In this document: positions 52,165 to 61,423 of the stretch, piece after piece
How the letters are laid out: each line of letters starts with the position of its first letter
Position numbering within the stretch: position 1 is the stretch's first letter
From: JALHVH01 sp963773685
Lineage (GTDB): Bacteria > Acidobacteriota > Aminicenantia > Aminicenantales > Saccharicenantaceae
Length of the DNA: 64,000 bases
Reading direction: 5' to 3'
NCBI GenBank assembly: GCA_963773685.1
Contig: CAVZBY010000002.1
Span: forward strand, 186,001 to 250,000
Notes under the pieces: generated by a model
What the model was told of the DNA's origin: nothing
Database searches by the model: none
What the model saw: only the letters and a program-made list of their open reading frames with translations
Made by a program: the position numbers and the translations under genes

Positions 52165-53562
52165 ATGACCGAACGATTGAAAAGGATCATTAGCGATTCC
52201 AAGGCCACCCGCTGGGCGGCCATCCTGCTGGTTTCCTTCACCCAGTTCGCCGGCTATTTCCTGGCCGACGTCATGTCGCCGCTCCAGGGGATGCTCGAGA
52301 CCCAGCTTCACTGGAGCTCCACGGATTACGGCTGGTTCACCGGCGCCTACGGCTGGTTCAACGTCTTCCTGTTCTTCCTCATCATCGGGGGGATGATCCT
52401 CGACAAGCTCGGCGCCCGTTTCGCCGGCATGGCGGCCGCCATCGTCATGGTCTGCGGGACGGCCATCAAGTATTGGGCTATCACGACCCACGCCCTCGAC
52501 GGGCAAACCTGGCATATCCTGTTCTGGACGTTCCCGGCTCAGGTCTGGATGGCGGCCTTCGGCTACGCCGTCTTCGGCGTCGGGATCGAGGTGGCCGGCA
52601 TCACGGCCTCCAAGGTCGTGGTGAAGTGGTTCCGGGGCCACGAAATGGCGCTGGCCATGGGCCTCCAGCTGGCCATCGCCCGCCTCGGAACGGCCCTCGC
52701 TCTTTCTACGGCCCTGCCCATCGCCAAGGCCTTCGGCCACGTCTCGGCCCCCGTCCTGGTCTGCCTCATCATGCTGGTCATCGGGGTCCTGACCTTCTTC
52801 GTATATACCTTCCGGGACAAGAAGCTCGACGCCTCGGTCGCCGCGGCCCGGGTCGAAACGGCCGCCGCTCCCGAAGAGGCGTTCCGGCTGAAGGACATCC
52901 TCAGCATCATCCGGAACCGCGCCTGGTGGTACATCTGCATCCTCTGCGCCCTGTTCTACTCCGCTGTCTTCCCCTTCCTGAAGTACGCCACCTATTTCAT
53001 GATCAACAAGTTCGGGGTCTCGGAGGCCTGGGCCGGGAGCATCCCGGGGCTTCTGCCCTTCGGCACGATCCTGCTGACCCCGGTCTTCGGCAACCTGTAC
53101 GACCGCAAGGGCAAGGGCGCTTCCATCATGATCCTCGGGGCCTCCCTCATCGTCCTGGTCCACTTCCTGTTCGCCCTCCCGTTCCTGAACCACTGGCTGC
53201 TCGCCATCGCCCTCATGATCGTCCTGGGGATCGGCTTCTCCCTCGTCCCCTCGGCCATGTGGCCGTCCGTTCCCAAGATCATCCCGGAACGCCAGCTGGG
53301 AACGGCTTACGCCCTCATCTTCTGGGTCCAGAACGCGTTCGCCCTCATGTCCGTTCCCGCCCTGATCGGCTGGGTGCTGGACAAGTACGGCGTGACCGGG
53401 ACGGTCATCCGGAACGGGCAGTCGGTCACGACCTATAATTATACGATCCCCATGATCATCTTCATGGGGTTCGGCCTGACGTCCCTCGTGTTCGCGTTCC
53501 TGCTGAAAGCGGAGGATAAGAGGAAGGGCTACGGGCTCGAGCTTCCCAACATCAAGGCCTAA
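52165..53562 (+). CDS. MFS transporter
   Basis: 465 aa with about 12 membrane helices. Helix 1 region WAAILLVSFTQFAGYFLADV, loop 2-3 motif GGMILDKLGARFAG (MFS signature GxxxDrxGxR), and a long central loop around 225-250. Resembles nitrate/oxalate or ACS-type permeases, but the substrate cannot be read from sequence. The stop TAA is part of the AAGGAG ribosome site of the truncated oxidoreductase downstream, implying that the two genes once formed a transport-and-use operon. Confidence 0.88.
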   Translation: MTERLKRIISDSKATRWAAILLVSFTQFAGYFLADVMSPLQGMLETQLHWSSTDYGWFTGAYGWFNVFLFFLIIGGMILDKLGARFAGMAAAIVMVCGTAIKYWAITTHALDGQTWHILFWTFPAQVWMAAFGYAVFGVGIEVAGITASKVVVKWFRGHEMALAMGLQLAIARLGTALALSTALPIAKAFGHVSAPVLVCLIMLVIGVLTFFVYTFRDKKLDASVAAARVETAAAPEEAFRLKDILSIIRNRAWWYICILCALFYSAVFPFLKYATYFMINKFGVSEAWAGSIPGLLPFGTILLTPVFGNLYDRKGKGASIMILGASLIVLVHFLFALPFLNHWLLAIALMIVLGIGFSLVPSAMWPSVPKIIPERQLGTAYALIFWVQNAFALMSVPALIGWVLDKYGVTGTVIRNGQSVTTYNYTIPMIIFMGFGLTSLVFAFLLKAEDKRKGYGLELPNIKA

Positions 53563-53571
53563 GGAGCGGCT

Positions 53572-53685
53572 GTGGCGGGGGAACGATCCATCATCATCAT
53601 CGGCGCGGGACCGGGCGGCCTCGCCGCGGGCATCCACGGCCGGCGGAACAGCCGGTCATTCGGCGGCCGAGAAGAACATATTTAG
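53572..53685 (+). pseudogene. Truncated N-terminus of an FAD/NAD(P)-binding oxidoreductase
   Basis: GTG at 53572 follows AAGGAG with ideal spacing. It opens ERSIIIIGAGPGGLAAGI, a clear dinucleotide-binding GxGxxG start, then degenerates into GRRNSRSFGGREEHI and stops at 53685 after 37 residues. The family is normally about 450-500 aa. No continuation is found in any frame before the next gene. I read it as the 5' scar of a deleted oxidoreductase that was coupled to the MFS gene, with the breakpoint near 53640. Confidence 0.7.
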
Positions 53686-53701
53686 GACGGGGGCGTTGCT
53701 T

Positions 53702-54277
53702 ATGAAAGACCCGGCTTCTCCGAGGCTCTTTATAACCCGGAGAGCGTGGAGGGCGTGGCTCGAGAAGAACCACGATAAAGCGAAGGAGATCTGGCTCTTC
53801 TATTATAAAAAGGGTTCGGGGAAGACTTCCATCACCTATCCCGAGGCGCTCGACGAAGCCCTCGCGTTCGGGTGGATCGATTCCATCGTCAAGAAATACG
53901 ATGAAGAAAAGTATATGCAGAGGTATACGCCCCGCAATCCTAAGAGTCTCTGGTCCGCGGCGAACAAGGGTCATATCGCGAGGCTCATCCGAGAGGGCCG
54001 GATGACCGAACATGGTCTGGCGAAGGTCAGAGCGGCCAGGAAGAACGGCTCCTGGACGAGGCTCGACGCGATAGACCGGGACCGGGAGCCGCCCCGGGAC
54101 CTCATCGACGCCCTGGCCCTCGATCCCGACGCCGCGCTATGTTTCGAGAAGATGTCGCCTTCGTCAAAAAAGCTCTACGGCTTCTGGGTGGACAGTGCCA
54201 AGAAGCCGGAAACGAGGGCGCGCCGGATCGCCGAAACCCTCGCCCGGGTCAAGGCGGGACGCCGGCCGGGGATCTAA
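53702..54277 (+). CDS. YdeI/OmpD-associated family protein
   Basis: 191 aa from ATG 53702. Matches the YdeI-type family: PRLFITRRAWRAWLEKNHDK, IWLFYYKKGSGKTSITYPEA, LDEALAFGWIDSIVKKYDEE, MQRYTPRNPKSLWSAANKGH. Function unclear; relatives are linked to stress and envelope protection. Sits directly after the truncated oxidoreductase and so may have arrived with the rearrangement. Confidence 0.82.
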   Translation: MKDPASPRLFITRRAWRAWLEKNHDKAKEIWLFYYKKGSGKTSITYPEALDEALAFGWIDSIVKKYDEEKYMQRYTPRNPKSLWSAANKGHIARLIREGRMTEHGLAKVRAARKNGSWTRLDAIDRDREPPRDLIDALALDPDAALCFEKMSPSSKKLYGFWVDSAKKPETRARRIAETLARVKAGRRPGI

Positions 54278-54331
54278 TTCCGTCCAGCCCCAGCTCGAAA
54301 ACATCCCGCATACCCTGAGTCGTTCGGTCGG

Positions 54332-56941
54332 CTATGAGCCGGTGCCGAGGCTTGAATTCAGCTTCTCGGCCAATAAACGAAGGCGGGGTTCGAAAATGAG
54401 GCTCCGATGATATCCGGGGACGGCCTCGATCCTGACGCCCCCTTCAATGAAACGATCCCACCCCATGGCCTCTTCTCTCGCGAAGCCGAGGGGTTCGTGC
54501 GTGGGCCTGAGGATAACGGCGGGGCCCTGATAGGGGAGGGGTTCATAGCCCCATGCGGCGTCCTTTTCCCGGCCCGGGAGCGAAAAGGAGGAGGCTCTGG
54601 TCCCGGGCCGCAGTGTCTTCATCAAACCCAGGAGATGGTCCCTTTTCCGTTCCGGCGAAAGATGGCCGAGGTAGGCCATCAGCGGCCTGATACGCCTGGC
54701 CCGGTCTAAGAACGAATACATCTGATCGGAGAGAGCGCCTCGCGACGAACGTCTCGGAAAGCCCGGGGCATAGCTGTCCATCAGCAAGAGTCTCCCGGGC
54801 CTTGCCCCTTGAAGCTCGAGGAGGCGGGCCATCTCGAACGCGATGAGGGCCCCGAAGCAGTAGCCTCCGATAGAATATGGCCCTTCCGGGCGGAGCGCCC
54901 GCATGGCGGCGACGTACCGGGCGGCCATCTTTTCGATCCCTCCCGGAGCCGGCTTCTCTGCTTCTCCCGTCACATCCTGGAACGCATAGAGCGGCTGATC
55001 GGCCGCGAGGTGCCGTGCCAAGGCAAAGAACAGGGTCGCCTGTCCGTCGTGGGGATGGACACAGAAGAACGGAGGGCGCGAACCGTCCGGCTTGATGGGG
55101 ACCACCTCGGACGAAGAGGGATCTGCCCGGCCATCGATAACGGCCGCCAACTGTCGGGCCGACGAACGGATGATGAGGACGGATATGGGGATCTTTCGAC
55201 CGCATCGGGTGTCCACATCGGCCAAAAGCGCCGCGGCCTGCAGGGAATCGCCGCCGGCGTCGAAGAACCCTTCCTCGACGTCGAGCGCCCGGCCGCCCAA
55301 AGCTTTGCCCATAAGGCCGAGCAAGAGCTTTTCGGTGCCGCTTACCGGCAAGGAAGGCGCCGTCGAGCGCCTGGGTTCCCGGCCGGGAGCCGCCACGGCT
55401 CCTTTGGACATGCCCAGTATCCCCGCAAGGTCCATGCGTCGGAGCTTGCCAGTCGGCCCCTTGGGGATCTCGGGCACGAAGACGATCCGCCTGGGAACCT
55501 TGAAGTACGCCAGCCGCGCCGCCGTCCAGGCCCGGAGCTCGCTCTCTTCGGCCTTCCGGCCGGACCTCAGGACCACGGCTGCCGCGATATCCTCGCCCAG
55601 GCGGGGATCGGGTATGGAGAACGCGGCGACCTGGGCGACCGCCGGGTGAGCCGCGAGGACATCATCCACCTCGCGAGGAGAGATCTTTTCCCCGCCCCGG
55701 TTGATCATCTCCTTCAGCCGGCCGCTGAGAAAAAGGTAGCCGTCCGGGTCGAGATGCCCCAGGTCTCCCGTCCGGAGCCGTCCGCCGACAAAGGCCGCGG
55801 CGTTGGCCGTCGGATTGTCGAGGTATCCCGCGGTCACGTTGCGGCCGCGGATGGCGATCTCCCCGGTTGCGCCCGCCGGGAGCGGTCGCCCGGACTCGTC
55901 CAGGACGGCCACCTCGACCCCGGTGGGGATGCCCACCGATCCGGGCTTCCTCGGGCGGGGCGGCAGCGGGTTGCAGGTGATTTGGTGCGACGCTTCGGTC
56001 ATGCCGTAGGCTTCGACCACCGGAACTCCGAACAAGCCCTCGAGCTCCGTCATCACGGACGGGGAGAGGGAGGCGGAACAAGACCGGATGAACCGGAGGG
56101 CGTGAGACTTGAGGGCGGCCGGATCGTTCCGGGCCTTTTTCAATATGGCCTGATGGATGGTGGGGACGGCCGTGTACCAGGTGGGATGAAGCTCGTCGAG
56201 CCAGGAAAAGAAACCATCGGCCGCGAATCCCTCAGCGCAGACCACACTGGCTCCGGCCGAAAGGGACGCGAGCAGGGCGGCGACAATACCGTGAATATGG
56301 AAGAGCGGCATAACGTTCAGACAGCGGTCGGCGGGCGACAGCCTCAGGCTCTCCGCGACGTTCCCGGCGGAGCGCAGGAGATTCGATCTCGAGAGCGGCA
56401 CGAGCTTGGGCCTCGATGTCGTCCCCGAGGTATGAAGGAGAAGAGCGATGTCGTCCGGCCCGGGCGGTCCGTCCTTGACGGGGGGCCCGATCGCGGGGCA
56501 GGACAAGCTGAACGAGCCGGCTTCCGAAGAAGCCTCGGGCTCGAGCTCGACGATAGGGAGGCCTCTCTTGACAGCCGATTCGCGGGCGGGGCTGCTTATG
56601 CCTGCAGGGATGAGAAGGGCTCGGGCTTCAAGGTCGCTCAGGTAGAAATCGAATTCGTCCCTGGAATACCCCGGATTGAGAGGGGCCGCCGCGCCGGACG
56701 TCATCGCGGTCAACAGGGTCGTGGCCATATTCGGACCGTTGGGAAGAACGATGGCCAGGCGGTCCCTTGGCCCGAAGCCGGCCCGGCGGAGCCTTCCGGC
56801 GTTCTCCCGGACGAGGGCGGCCAGCCGTTCGCGTCCGAGCGGCTTCCTTGCCGGGGCGAGAATAGCGGGGGCGTCGGGCAGCGCCGAGGCAGGGCCGGCG
56901 ATGAGGTCCATGATTATATCCGTTCGTATCGGGTCTTCCAT
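54332..56941 (-). CDS. Stand-alone A-T-TE synthetase (acyl-adenylating, carrier, thioesterase domains)
   Basis: 869 aa from ATG 56941 (GAGGAG upstream). Adenylation domain about 20-510: LLLHTSGTTSRPKLVPLSRS (169-188), EAYGMTEASHQ (310-320), RTGDLGHLDPDGYLFLSGR (390-408), catalytic Lys499 in GPTGKL. Carrier domain about 535-605 with phosphopantetheine Ser566 in FFDAGGDSLQA. Thioesterase about 622-865 with a GxCxG elbow, triad Cys695, Asp722, His845. No condensation, methylation or reductase domain. The A domain looks closer to acyl-CoA synthetase/oxalate-CoA ligase types than to classical amino-acid A domains. Known A-T-TE enzymes (atromentin- and ralfuranone-type synthetases) dimerise arylpyruvates; whether this one does is inference. 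A perfect TATAAT lies at 56973-56968 but the -35 is weak. Confidence 0.9.
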   Translation of the reverse strand: MEDPIRTDIIMDLIAGPASALPDAPAILAPARKPLGRERLAALVRENAGRLRRAGFGPRDRLAIVLPNGPNMATTLLTAMTSGAAAPLNPGYSRDEFDFYLSDLEARALLIPAGISSPARESAVKRGLPIVELEPEASSEAGSFSLSCPAIGPPVKDGPPGPDDIALLLHTSGTTSRPKLVPLSRSNLLRSAGNVAESLRLSPADRCLNVMPLFHIHGIVAALLASLSAGASVVCAEGFAADGFFSWLDELHPTWYTAVPTIHQAILKKARNDPAALKSHALRFIRSCSASLSPSVMTELEGLFGVPVVEAYGMTEASHQITCNPLPPRPRKPGSVGIPTGVEVAVLDESGRPLPAGATGEIAIRGRNVTAGYLDNPTANAAAFVGGRLRTGDLGHLDPDGYLFLSGRLKEMINRGGEKISPREVDDVLAAHPAVAQVAAFSIPDPRLGEDIAAAVVLRSGRKAEESELRAWTAARLAYFKVPRRIVFVPEIPKGPTGKLRRMDLAGILGMSKGAVAAPGREPRRSTAPSLPVSGTEKLLLGLMGKALGGRALDVEEGFFDAGGDSLQAAALLADVDTRCGRKIPISVLIIRSSARQLAAVIDGRADPSSSEVVPIKPDGSRPPFFCVHPHDGQATLFFALARHLAADQPLYAFQDVTGEAEKPAPGGIEKMAARYVAAMRALRPEGPYSIGGYCFGALIAFEMARLLELQGARPGRLLLMDSYAPGFPRRSSRGALSDQMYSFLDRARRIRPLMAYLGHLSPERKRDHLLGLMKTLRPGTRASSFSLPGREKDAAWGYEPLPYQGPAVILRPTHEPLGFAREEAMGWDRFIEGGVRIEAVPGYHRSLIFEPRLRLLAEKLNSSLGTGS

Positions 56942-57106
56942 TTGGTCTCCTCGGATAATGAGCGGCCATTATACCGCTGAACCCGGCGGGAGGGACAGGG
57001 AAATGAATGGTTTTTCTCCCGACTCCGGGGTTCGTCGGCGGTGATGGATGCCGGCCTGGACGGGAGGTCCGGATTTCTGTTATCCTTGCCCAAAGGAGAA
57101 ATGACC

Positions 57107-58801
57107 ATGTCCGAGATATCGCGCAGGGACTTCATGAGGACGGCGGGGTTGGCGGCGGCGGGAGGGTGCGGACTCCTGCTCAAAGGATGCTCATCCGGGA
57201 CATCCTATGACATCATCATCAAGGACGGCCTCGTGGTCGACGGGCTGGGGGGGGCAGGCCGCGTCGCCGACATCGGGATCGCCGGCGATTCCATCGTCCG
57301 GATCGGAAAGCTCTCGTCCTCGCGGGGAGCGCGCGTCGTTCCGGCCGCCGGGATGGTCGTCGCGCCGGGTTTCATCGACGTCCACAATCACACCGACACC
57401 GGCATCCTGGTCAACCCCAAGGCCGAAAGCGATATCCGGCAGGGCGTGACGACGCTCGTCGCCGGCCAATGCGGCGACTCGCCGTTCCCCTTTTCGGACG
57501 CGATGTTCGAGGAAGGCGCGAAGCAGTTGAGGGAGAGTTATGGCCTCGATCTGACCTGGCGCGATATCCGGGGCTTTTATGCCCGGATCGACAGGTCGGG
57601 GACGGCCCTGAATTTCGCTTCGTGCATCGGCCAGGGGACCGTCCGGGCGGCCGCGATGGGCTACGGGGACGGGAAACCGGAACCGGCCCAGCTCGAGCTC
57701 ATGAAGAAGCTCGTGGCCGACAACATGGCCGGCGGGGCTTTCGGGATATCGACCGGGCTGGAATATGCGCCCGGAGGGTTCTCGTCGACGGAGGAGCTCA
57801 TCGAGGTCTGCCGGGCCGCGGCGTCGTACAAGGGAATGTATGCTACGCATATTCGGGACGAGGAGGACTTCGTCGTCGAGGCCGTGGATGAAGCCATCCG
57901 CATCGCCCGGGAATCGGGACTGGCTCTCCAGATCTCCCACCTGAAGACCGGGTACGTCCGCAACTGGCCCAAGCTCGGGACCATTCTCGAACGCATCGAA
58001 GCGGCCCGGGCCGGGGGCCTGGACGTCTTCTGCGACCGCTATCCCTACATCGCGTCGGCGACGGGGCTCGACATGTATTTCCCGCTCTGGGCGAGGGAAG
58101 GGACGACGGAGGTCTTCCTGCGGCGGCTTCGGGACCCGGGCCTCGAAGAGAAGCTGAGGGCTTATGTCAGGACGAAAGAGGAGGAGATGGGTTCCTGGGA
58201 CAGGGTCCTCATCTCCGGCGTCCGCTCGGAAGCGAACAAGGAGCTCGAAGGCAAGGACATCCTCGAGGCGTCCCGGAAGCGAAGCCGGCCGGTCTACGAA
58301 TTCATCAGGGACCTTCTCGAGGAGGAAAAAGGCCGCGTCGGCATCGTCCAGTTCGCCATGAGCGAGGATAACCTCAAAACGCTCATGGCCCATCCCCTGG
58401 TCGGCATCGGGTCGGACGGATCGGCCCTCGCGCCCTACGGCCCGCTGAGCGATGGGAAGCCCCACCCGCGTTCGTACGGGGCCTTCCCGCGTGCCTTCGG
58501 CAAGTATGTTCGCGAAGAAAAGCTCCTGCCTCTCGAGGCGATGGTCAGGAAGCTGACGTCGGTTCCGGCCGCTCGGTTCGGATTCACGGGCCGGGGCGTT
58601 TTGAAGCCCGGCAACTTCGCGGACATCGTCGTCTTCGATCCGGATAAGATCCGCGACAGGGCCACTTGGGCCGAGCCCCATCAATACCCGGAGGGCGTCC
58701 CCCACGTTCTCGTCAACGGCAAGCTCGTCATCAAGGACGGGGAGCATACGGGGGCCCTGCCCGGAGTCGCGCTTCGAAAGGGAGGACCGGAGAAGGCGTG
58801 A
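57107..58801 (+). CDS. Tat-exported amidohydrolase, N-acyl-D-amino-acid deacylase family
   Basis: 564 aa from ATG 57107 (AAAGGAG eight bases upstream; ATG 57101 is too close). Tat signal SRRDFMRTAGLAAAGG followed by LLLKGC, a possible lipidation site. Amidohydrolase motifs: PGFIDVHNHTD, AGQCGDSPFPF (metal Cys of D-aminoacylases), YATHIRDEEDF, ISHLKTG, IGSDGSAL. Hydrolyses N-acyl-D-amino acids or related cyclic amides; substrate not resolved. Overlaps the M23 gene by one base, suggesting periplasmic peptidoglycan-fragment turnover. Confidence 0.9.
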   Translation: MSEISRRDFMRTAGLAAAGGCGLLLKGCSSGTSYDIIIKDGLVVDGLGGAGRVADIGIAGDSIVRIGKLSSSRGARVVPAAGMVVAPGFIDVHNHTDTGILVNPKAESDIRQGVTTLVAGQCGDSPFPFSDAMFEEGAKQLRESYGLDLTWRDIRGFYARIDRSGTALNFASCIGQGTVRAAAMGYGDGKPEPAQLELMKKLVADNMAGGAFGISTGLEYAPGGFSSTEELIEVCRAAASYKGMYATHIRDEEDFVVEAVDEAIRIARESGLALQISHLKTGYVRNWPKLGTILERIEAARAGGLDVFCDRYPYIASATGLDMYFPLWAREGTTEVFLRRLRDPGLEEKLRAYVRTKEEEMGSWDRVLISGVRSEANKELEGKDILEASRKRSRPVYEFIRDLLEEEKGRVGIVQFAMSEDNLKTLMAHPLVGIGSDGSALAPYGPLSDGKPHPRSYGAFPRAFGKYVREEKLLPLEAMVRKLTSVPAARFGFTGRGVLKPGNFADIVVFDPDKIRDRATWAEPHQYPEGVPHVLVNGKLVIKDGEHTGALPGVALRKGGPEKA

Positions 58802-59712
58802 TGAAGGGAATCGTCCGTGCGGTCCTCTCCCTCGTCCTTTTCATGGCGGGAGCGGCGTTGTTCGCGGTCCGGCAGGACCCGCCCCGGGGCCCGGTCATCG
58901 GGCTCAAGTACAGGGCCCTCGGGCCCGGCGAAGCCATCGTCGCCACGCTCGAGAACGGCCGGGGCGTCCGCCGGGCGATCTTCCATTTTCGAGGCCGGGA
59001 CTACGAGCTCGATAATTCCGGCGCCTCCGGCGAGGCTCTCGTGTTCATCGGCCTCGACCTGGGGATCTCTCCGGGAAGCTATCCCTTATCGGTGACGGTC
59101 GAGAGGTCGGGAGGGGCCCGGGAAGATCTCCGCAAGGACATCGTGGTCGAGGCGAAGGAATTCCCGAGCAAGAAGCTCTGGGTCAAGGAGGATTTCGCGG
59201 TCCCGCCCAAGGCCGTCGAAGAGCGGATCGCGAGGGAAGCGGAGATCGTCAAGGCCGTCTATTCCCGCATCACCCCCCGTTGGCTCGGCCGCGGCGACTT
59301 CGTGCTTCCGCACGAGGGAAAGGCTTTCCCCAATTTCGGCCAACGCCGGATCTACAACGACAAACCGCGATCGACGCACGCCGGTGTGGACATCGCCGCG
59401 CCGATGGGCAGCCCCATCCGGGCGGCGAACGCCGGCAAGGTCGTCCTGGCCAGCGACCTCTATCTCTCGGGCCGGACCGTCATCATCGACCATGGGCTGG
59501 GCGTCTTCAGCACCTACGGTCACATGTCGAAGATCCTGGTGAAGAGGGGGGCGGACGTGGGCAAGGGCGACGTCCTCGGAAAGGCCGGCTCGACCGGCCG
59601 GTCCACCGGCCCGCACCTCCACTGGGCCGTGAGGATCTACGACGCCCGCGTCGATCCGTTCTCCCTGCTGGGCCTCGGTCTCGATCAGGCGGAGCCCTCC
59701 GCCCCGAAGTGA
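58801..59712 (+). CDS. M23 family metallopeptidase (LytM-like)
   Basis: 303 aa from ATG 58801 in TGATG with the upstream stop. N-terminal membrane or signal segment (8-22). An Ig-like region (about 30-120) precedes the peptidase domain (about 175-295) with zinc motifs STHAGVDIAAPMGS (HxxxD), YGHMSKILVKRGADV and GPHLHWAVRIY (HxH). Acts on peptidoglycan peptide cross-links, or regulates amidases if inactive; zinc ligands appear intact. Coupled to the deacylase. Confidence 0.92.
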   Translation: MKGIVRAVLSLVLFMAGAALFAVRQDPPRGPVIGLKYRALGPGEAIVATLENGRGVRRAIFHFRGRDYELDNSGASGEALVFIGLDLGISPGSYPLSVTVERSGGAREDLRKDIVVEAKEFPSKKLWVKEDFAVPPKAVEERIAREAEIVKAVYSRITPRWLGRGDFVLPHEGKAFPNFGQRRIYNDKPRSTHAGVDIAAPMGSPIRAANAGKVVLASDLYLSGRTVIIDHGLGVFSTYGHMSKILVKRGADVGKGDVLGKAGSTGRSTGPHLHWAVRIYDARVDPFSLLGLGLDQAEPSAPK

Positions 59713-59765
59713 GACGCCGGGCCGCGGGTTACCGTCATCCCAGAGATGGTGTAGACTGAGGCCCC

Positions 59766-61345
59766 ATGCCCGGACCGAAAAGGATCGAGATCAACGACCA
59801 GTTCCGCCAGGCGCTGGAGCTGATGGACGGAACGGACCGGCATGTCTTCATCACGGGCAAGGCGGGGACGGGGAAATCGACCCTCCTCGAGCACTTCCGG
59901 AGCGTCACCGGAAAGCGGATCGCCGTTCTCGCGCCGACCGGGGTAGCCGCCCTGAACGTGAACGGCCAGACCGTTCACTCGTTCTGCCGGTTCAAGCCGG
60001 GCGTCACCGCTGGATACGGTCAAGAAGGCCCGCGGCGAGGGATCGGACCTCTACCGGAACCTCGACGCCGTCGTCATCGACGAGATCTCCATGGTCCGGG
60101 CCGACCTCCTGGACTGCGTCGAGAAGTTCCTCCGCCTGAACGGCCGCCGCCCCCGGGCCTGGTTCGGCGGCACGCAGATGATCTTCATCGGCGACCTCTA
60201 TCAGCTCCCGCCGGTCGTCACGCCCCAGGAGAAAGGACATCTTCGCCGGGCGCTACGAGACGCCGTATTTCTTTTCCGCAAAGGTCTTCAACGAGCCGAC
60301 CTTCGACATGGAGTTCGTCGAGCTCGAGAAGGTCTATCGTCAGACCGACGCGGAGTTCGTCCGGCTCCTCAACGCGTTCCGGAACGGCTCGGTCACGGCC
60401 GAGGACGTCGCCCTCCTCAACGAGAAGCTCGATCCGGGCTTCACGCCTTCCGACAGGGATTTCTACATCACCCTGACCAGCACGAACGACCTGGCCGGGC
60501 TGCGGAACCGGGAAAAGCTCGATCGCCTGCGGGGGGAGACGTGGACCTGCCGCGGCGAGGTCGAAGGCGAGTTCGAGCGGTCGTCGCTCCCGACCGACGA
60601 GCTCATCGAGCTCAAGGCGGGGGCCCAGGTCATGCTGGTCAACAACGACCGGCAGGGCCGCTGGGTCAACGGGTCCATCGGACGGGTAGCCGGGTTCGTC
60701 CGGACGGAAGAGGCTCACGACCGGGTCCGGGTCGAGCTCCGGGACGGCCCCACGGTCGAGGTCGAGCCTTGCCTCTGGGAGCTCTTCCGGTACGGATACG
60801 ACAAGGAGGCGGACCGGATCTACGCGGAGCCGACGGGCTCCTTCACCCAGTATCCGCTGAAGCTGGCCTGGGCGGTCACGATCCACAAGAGCCAGGGCAA
60901 GACCTTCGACCGTGTCGTCGTCGACATCGGGCGCGGCACTTTCGCCCACGGCCAGCTCTATGTCGCCCTCAGCCGGTGCACGAATTTCCCGGGCCTCGTC
61001 CTCCGGACGAAGGTCGGCCGCCAGCATATCCGGCTGGACCGGCGCGTCATCGCCTTCCTGACGCGGTTCCAATACCGGAAGGCCGAGGAACGGCTGTCCT
61101 ATGTGGAGAAGAAAGCGCTCATCCGGAAGGCCATCCGGATCCGCGGCGAGCTGGACATCGTCTATCTGAAGACCGACGACACCAAGACGCGCCGCCGCAT
61201 CCGGCCCGAGGCCGTGGAGACGATGGAGTACCGGGGCAAGACCTTCGAAGGCGTCCGCGCGTTCTGCCACAAAAGGGGAGGGGCCCGGACGTTCCGGATC
61301 GACCGCATGCTCGAGGTCGACGAGGTCCGGGAGGCGCGCCGTTGA
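59766..61345 (+). CDS. Pif1-like superfamily 1 helicase, frame broken near 60009 and 60235
   Basis: ATP-dependent 5'-3' DNA helicase type. First segment from ATG 59766: P-loop ITGKAGTGKSTLLEHF and APTGVAALNVNGQTVHSF. After about 60009 the frame moves +1: LDTVKKARGEGSDLYRNLD, Walker B VVIDEISMVRADLLD, GDLYQLPPVVTPQEK. After about 60235 it moves +1 again: DIFAGRYETPYFFSAKVFNE and on to the C-terminal AWAVTIHKSQGKTFDRVVVD and YVALSRCTNF. Removing two bases gives 525 aa, a normal Pif1/RecD2-like length. Two single-base insertions in one gene point to assembly error. TAGACT lies 8 bases before the ATG (weak -35). Confidence 0.85.
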
Positions 61346-61369
61346 CATTCGTGCCGGGGGACCGAACGA

Positions 61370-61398
61370 TTGACAAAGTCCCGGGGGCTTCCTATAGT
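61370..61398 (+). promoter_or_regulatory. Promoter for the permuted phosphoglycerate mutase (TTGACA-17-TATAGT)
   Basis: -35 TTGACA at 61370-61375, 17-base spacer, -10 TATAGT at 61393-61398. AAGGA and ATG 61424 follow with a normal leader. Its position supports 61424 as the true start of the C-half-first gene. Confidence 0.7.
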
Positions 61399-61423
61399 AG
61401 GGGCTCTTAAAAGGACCCCGGAC

